Shown here: one piece after another, positions 58,752-64,000 of the stretch | Layout: each line of letters begins with the position of its first letter | Position numbering within the stretch: the first letter of the stretch is position 1 | Assembly: GCA_029204225.1 (NCBI GenBank) | Contig: CM055093.1 | Location: 48,354,340 to 48,418,339 of the forward strand | Origin: Diphasiastrum complanatum | Lineage: Eukaryota > Streptophyta > Lycopodiopsida > Lycopodiales > Lycopodiaceae | Reading direction: 5' to 3' | DNA length: 64,000 nucleotides | Notes under the pieces: generated by a model | Databases searched by the model: none | What the model saw: the letters and a program-made list of their open reading frames with translations, nothing else | Told to the model about the DNA's origin: nothing | Translations under genes and position numbers: made by a program

Positions 58752-59887
58752 TCGTTCCAAGCAACAACAAGAGGCAGCTAATAAGCGAGTTGAGACTATA
58801 GGGCCTTCTCACCTTGGCAATTTTGGCCAAGGTTCTTTTCATGCCCATTTCATAAGTCTCCCCACCCATATGTTGAATTTGACATTATCGAAATTCAAAT
58901 TTTATTTTGCTAACCTTCTTGCACTACCCCAGATTATTTGAGTCTATGTTTAAATTATAATCACAGTTTTGTTGGTTCATGAAGAAATCTATCGTAAAGT
59001 GGTCTCCCATGAAAGAAGAGTATAAGTATGCATATTCCAACAACATGCAATCATTACTCGAATTATTGAAGAGACAAGGAGTGAGAATGATTGGAATGCA
59101 TATTTTGAGGTATATATGGCTTCAAGATATATTCTGAGATATATATGGCTTCAAGAAACTCGCACTACATACAAAACAAATTAGTTATCTTAAAATGCCT
59201 TTAAGAAATTTGTTCTTTAGCTTTTCATCATAGGAAGATCATAAATAAAAGTCCCCTTAGAGACTAACCATTGGGATCTTATGCCACCAATTCCAAACTC
59301 ACTCAGAGTTGGCTCATCTACGATCAAGGCCTTAGACTATGAATATTCACATTGATGAAAGTTCAAGGCCCCTCTTCAATTGTTATAATACATGACCTAT
59401 TTTCAAGAGTGCATGATGGGACTAGCAACTCTCCATGCATATCCAGTTTTGTAGATCTATGAGTAGTTATAAGTCACAGATGTAAATTCATAGTCCTACC
59501 ACTAAGGGTAATCATTATTCTAGCTCCAATACCAATCAATACATGTGCTTTCTAGGGCTAAGAATGAAGTTGGATCTCTCTTTAGTCCTCTACATATGCT
59601 AATTAATTAAGTAGTAGTTGATAATTATTATAAGAAGGCTATGTTTGAATAAAGTTGTTGTTGAATATAAATTAGCTTGAGACTAAAAAACTATATTGCT
59701 TGTCGAGCTCACTACAATAAGCTATATTAAAGATTAATTTCACTAGGAAGATCAAACTTGTTATTTTGATTTGAGAGCCACTAGACACATGATAGGTAAC
59801 AAGGAATGGTTCAGTAGTTTGAAGGAGCTAGATAATGGAACATCTGTTTCTCAAGCAAATGGTGACGTGGTCAAGATCAAGGACATT
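58752..59887. repeat. Inverted segment of R4
   Basis: Reverse complement of R1 2,571-3,684. The protease end now reads on the plus strand (FDLRATRHMIGNKEWFSSLK, active-site triplet at 59,768-59,776). About 30 bp near 59,461 are extra relative to R1. Confidence 0.85.
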
Positions 59888-60138
59888 GTCTCAGAATTCT
59901 TTCTTTGAAAACTTCCAGTCTTCCTTGTGCACATGGTATGGCCTAGATTTGTGCGGCATACACAACAATTTTCAATAGGTATTCAGAAGGAGATATTCCA
60001 GGAACTACTTCACCAGAAGATTCATAATCTTGTTTGCTCAAAACATCTTGATCGATATTTGCCTTTGGCATGGAAGTTTTCCCTTGGACTAGAGGGAACG
60101 TTGTTTTATAAACATCAACAATGGTACACCATTTAGGA

Positions 60139-61150
60139 TTAGTAGTTTAACATCAATTGATTGTTGTGGAATACCAGCCAAAAGCAAAATAGAGTCCAAA
60201 CGAGAGACATCTTCTGGTACATTTCCTCCCATCTTCGCTCTGACCTTTCTTGTAATTGTTGCCATGTTTGTTTCGTTTGTTCGGTACTATCATGTATGGT
60301 AGTTAAAAGTGTACCTAATATTTCTTTTGTTCCATTGGTCACTTTAATGATAGTAGGGTTTACATTATTACTTGACATTGCATGAGTGCTAACCTGTTGT
60401 TGTTGAGTTGATGGCGTTAGACTTCCCACAAAATTGACATAGGACTGGAAATTGTCTCTCCACTTAGACTTCCCACAAAATTGACATAGGGACTGAAAAT
60501 TGTCGCTCCACTTGCCGCAGTAATATTCCTTCCCTCCTTACAATTATTTGTGTCAACAAATGATGTACCCATCAGAGAAGGACCAATCATACATGTAGTG
60601 ACATAGAGAGAACATCCTTCACTTTCGTCAATTTCTTCACTTTCATAGGCATCTTCATAGGCCTCATAATCAACATTATCATCTTCACTACGATCAAAAT
60701 GTTGTTCTGTACCATGGTGATGTCGTCTTTTGAGTTCATCAAGATCATAGAATTGGTCCATTGGCTCATAGTGATCTTCTGTTCCACTTTACACCTCATC
60801 CACGCTTGTCCTTCAAACTGATCTTCAATAGTGAATTGGAATTGATCTTGATCATGATAATCACCATCATTGAGCTCTATTTCATTCTGACCATTGAATG
60901 GTTCATCAACTTCATCTGCAGAGCAATCCTCAATTATTAGTTCGTGTTGTTCTTTTCTGCTGATCATTGTTGAAATCTTCCGAGTAATGGTCAAGTTCAG
61001 AAGTGTCATTTTAGTCTTGGCACTGATCTTCGTTAGCAAAAAATTGTCATCTGCGATGTCATCACCTTCTTTATAATCTTCAATCTAATCGTCACCTTAA
61101 CTGTCATCACAATATCATTATTTTTCATCATCTTCTTCATCATCCCAATC
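60139..61150 (-). pseudogene. Acidic ORF relic, second copy
   Basis: Near-identical to 3,944-4,960, including the duplicated ACTTCCCACAAAATTGACAT. Contains EIELNDGDYHDQDQFQF and SEDDNVDYEAYEDAYESEE. Some stops differ between the copies, but both are broken in the opening acidic part. Function unknown. Confidence 0.45.
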
Positions 61151-61405
61151 CATTAGAATTTTAGAATACCGAAATCTTCTAACTATAGATTCTAATATTA
61201 GAACAAATTTTGAAATCGTATCAGAAATTGCTTAAGCAAGGTACAATTGTAGTGATGAGAGGCAAGGGTCTTTAATTAGAACAAATACAAAGAACTTTTA
61301 AAGAAGGGGGATATAAACAAGACTTTTCCACTACCGAAATTATTGAGCTGATAAATTTTTCTTTTTACGGCATCGAAATCTGGGGTCACACAGAAAAGAT
61401 CTACT

Positions 61406-62268
61406 ACTAGTTATTCTTTTGATATATTCACGAAATCACTAAGTAAAGTCAAAATAAAACTTCACAGATTTAAGAGTCATATATGTCTAGGATAAGGGGT
61501 GGTATACATTACACATAAATGGTTTACCAGATTTCTTTACCGATATGAGATAAATTTAACCTAACATTCTGATTTTGGCTCTTTCTCGGAACCAAGAGAT
61601 CATTCAACTTTAGAAAATTGATATGTTAATTTCTAAGGAAATTTGTACTCTTGTAATTTCCACAATGGATCTCTTCTAATATCACTTGAAAATTAACCTA
61701 ACTGATGTCCGCTGTCTTTCAGCAGCAAGAGATCATTTTAGTTTAGACTGAGGATGACATTTGTATGCTTGTAATTTCCACCTCTCATGTATTGAGTCAC
61801 TTGAGGTTCTGAGAAAACAAAAAGTATTTTCTGCAACATAGTGTAAATGAGATCATCTTACGAAGTAAGAATGAAAGAGGGTGAAAGATACACAAAAGCC
61901 AAACATCATAAGTTTCTTTTAAGATCCTCAATTTGTACCATGAAAACGTTATGACTTCAAGACCAGAAGCATCACAGGCTACAGTTTGAAAGTCAATCAC
62001 AGAAAAAGCTTATGAAGCCAACTGAAATTTGACAAACCTCTTCAACGAAGATAGAAACTCGTATCTCAATCTCACTGCCTCATTCAGAAGGGTGACATTA
62101 TGTCAAATTCCAACAGTCATAATTTTTTTAAATTACAGTTGCACTAGAATTTCATGTAGCTTAACAGACTTTGAGATTCTTTTTGTCAGCAGCGTAGCCA
62201 TTTTTTTTCACTTTGATAGTTTAAGGTAAACCCTCTTTGGGCACCCCAACCTGATTTTCACAGCACAT
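61406..62268. other. 3' flank of the BRX-domain gene
   Basis: Unique AT-rich sequence between R4 and the stop codon of the BRX-domain gene. It probably includes that gene's 3' untranslated region. I see no clear polyadenylation signal or other gene. Confidence 0.5.
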
Positions 62269-62800
62269 TTAAATGCTTGTATATGATGCACCTGGCATGT
62301 TCTTCCTCAAATACTGTTCATGAATTCTAAACCTATTCTTCTCCCACCACAGTTTAGCCTGCTGCTCATTGAATGTGTCACAACTGCAATAGTTTGAAGA
62401 TATGATAAAATTGGTCAGAAAGATCACAAATAAAAGGTCTGAAGAATATCCAAATTTGACTTTAACAATTCACTTAGAAGCCACACGTGCATATCTTAGC
62501 TAATTCTAGACTTTCTATTGGTCCTTACCTGAATCTGACACGCTTCAATGTTTTGGTACCTCCTGGCATTATCTTAACAGTAACAAAGACTCCAGGTTCG
62601 TCTTCTGTTACCCACTCGCTGTCTGCAGTGCTGCTGGCGCCACTTGCAGCAACGTCTGCAACATCATTATTGACTGTCTCGGACCCAGGGTTTGAAGTAC
62701 TACTCTTGCAAGATGGTCCCAAGCTAGAGTTTGTTGTGTCCCCTGCTAGCCGAGGAGAATTTGGGCTTGCACTTGGTGATAACTCATCAAGACTTTTGAC
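62269..62800 (-). CDS. BRX-domain protein (RCC1-FYVE/PRAF type), last two exons
   Basis: Exon 62,800-62,529 follows an acceptor ATTGTAG and ends in the donor CAG/GTAAGG. The last exon is 62,383-62,269 after acceptor CTATTGCAG; the intron is 145 bp and the codon AG/T is split. Coding reads SLDELSPSASPNSPRLAGD, a Ser-rich linker, then the BRX domain: SEWVTEDEPGVFVTVKIMPG, GTKTLKRVRFS, then FNEQQAKLWWEKNRFRIHEQ, ending 12 residues later at the TAA 62,269-62,271. A C-terminal BRX domain near the end of the protein fits PRAF (RCC1-like, PH, FYVE, BRX) proteins, which act in membrane-associated trafficking and polarity; BREVIS RADIX itself usually has two BRX domains. Splice sites, frame and residues are all intact, so this looks like a live gene running in from beyond the right edge. 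Confidence 0.85.
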
Positions 62801-64000
62801 CTACAATACATGAAGCAATCAGTTGCCTGGTTCTGTATGCAATATGACAGAAAGCCGCAAATTTTGGGGTGTTGCTTATGATGGCCTTCATCTGATCCTC
62901 ATAATCTAAAAAAATAGCTCACAAGTCAAGGCGTATTTTATGATAATAATACTATCTAAGACAGCTCCTGCATGCCCGGTATACTTCAAAAATCCACTGT
63001 TACCCATAAGTTGTGCATGTCACTACTAACAGAGAACTCCGATCACTTAACCTAGAGGGGTTTTGGTGAAATCAGCTTTGTGCCACCTAAATTTGAAAGC
63101 CTTTGGATATTCAAGAGCTAGACACGGTTTCATGATTCAAGAGCTTAGATCGGAACTATCTGGAGCAGGAGTTTAAACTTTTTATTCACACACTCTTTCC
63201 TGCAGAGTGTTTACCTATCTTGTGCAAATTAGCATGCAAACAGCCAAAGCTATAATTATATTTAACAAAAAACCTTACATTCCACGTTTAAAAACTGAAA
63301 ACTGTCAGAGCCATCAAATCATTCAACCAGTAATTTACGGTACTGTACTCCAAGTTATCATTCTCTCAAATCCGAATCTACTCTAGATCTCCCTTGCCCC
63401 TCAAAAAAAAAATGTTGGTACACCTTCTGCAAACAAACAATCTTACTGAGAATTCTTGCAACATCCAGATCCGTGATACATTTTTTCCTCTAGTCAACAA
63501 AGTTGCCATTGTCTAATTGAAGAGCACAGTGATAAACATAAACTTTCTCCAACTGTCAAAGAAACAAACACCTCAAAAATCAGACAAACTGAAGCCAACC
63601 AAGAACATACAAACTTCAAAATTCAGCTCAAGCGTGTCAATTACTGAAGAAAAATAGAAATTCCAGAACTGCCCTTTGAAATCATTAGACAACAGGAAAT
63701 CAACTGAATCTAGAAAAAATCTCTCCATTGAGAACTTATCATCAGTATATACACCATGTCACAAAGAAGTGACAAAAGCTTTGGTTTTCTGACTCAGTAA
63801 TTCTTACAGATTATTACTACGTTGACCTAGGTAAAAGATTAAAGCATCAAACTACACAGTATCAATCTTTATTCAAGTTATCGTTACAAGTGCAGCAATT
63901 GTATTTCAGGATGACACAGAATTTGATAATGCATAAAAAAATCACTTATTAGAATGCACATTGGAAGTTGACAATTTCCATTCAGGATGTGGTTTGAAAT
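62801..64000 (-). other. Probable intron of the BRX-domain gene
   Basis: No exon could be recognised on either strand. The acceptor at 62,801 shows that the gene continues upstream, so this is most likely a long intron or a set of introns with small exons I did not detect. Confidence 0.5.

Larger units (their letters stand above)
56290..61405. repeat. Compound repeat R4
   Basis: Contains the hairpin repeat (56,400-57,200), then a stretch matching R1 from 57,350 to 61,405. The segment 58,752-59,887 is inverted relative to R1 (2,571-3,684), with about 12 bp and about 10 bp lost at the two joins. It ends where R1 ends. Confidence 0.85.

Overview
The window is nuclear DNA of a land plant, probably a seed plant; I cannot name the species. 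The evidence is plant-type gene pieces (a BRX-domain gene of the RCC1-FYVE/PRAF type, an RPRD1-like gene piece, and two copies of a CID7-like PAM2-CUE-DUF1771-Smr gene), GT-AG introns, many Ty1/copia and Ty3/gypsy retroelements with tRNA-iMet or TTGGCGTCG-type primer sites, and AT-rich spacer. Almost everything is repeat-derived. The only stretch that looks like an intact host gene is the last two exons of the BRX-domain gene at the right end (minus strand, 62,269-62,800).

Layout. 1-836: broken copia gag. 1,160-5,205 (R1): compound repeat with a copia protease/GAG-pre-integrase/integrase relic and an acidic ORF relic. 5,905-11,365 (S1+R2): a second compound repeat with a strong hairpin. 11,609-14,505: CID7-like pseudogene copy 1. 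14,531 to about 22,290: a decayed Helentron-type rolling-circle transposon on the minus strand (HUH Rep, Pif1 helicase, endonuclease domain, an RPA-like ORF with an intron, and one long unrecognised ORF). 22,600-25,000: diverged long-unit repeats and a 200-bp (CT)n run. 25,681-27,345: RPRD1-like pseudogene, cut off by a copia element (27,350-31,708). 31,807-45,560: mosaic of LTRs, gypsy integrase and gag pieces, an uncharacterised two-part ORF pair, and an intact 580-codon copia RT-RNase H reading frame with its 3' LTR. 46,077-48,960: third copia element. 48,961-50,930: CID7-like copy 2. 50,930-55,835 (S2+R3) and 56,290-61,405 (R4): further copies of the compound repeats. 61,405-64,000: flank and exons of the BRX-domain gene.

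How the parts relate. The left and right thirds are built from the same blocks. CID7-S-R is a repeating unit seen as (CID7 tail)-S1-R2-CID7 on the left and CID7-S2-R3 on the right. R1 and R4 are sister copies that differ by a 1.1-kb internal inversion. All four R copies carry the same altered protease active site (DLR in place of DSG), so they probably spread as dead DNA by segmental duplication rather than by retrotransposition. The Helentron interrupts the sequence next to CID7 copy 1, and a related sequence without it survives at 42,131-42,200.

The most interesting object is the Helentron. Its Rep, helicase and nuclease motifs are readable, a near-terminal hairpin is visible at its 3' end, and it carries a roughly 490-codon companion ORF that I do not recognise. 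All statements rest on reading the sequence by eye; no database search or alignment program was run.
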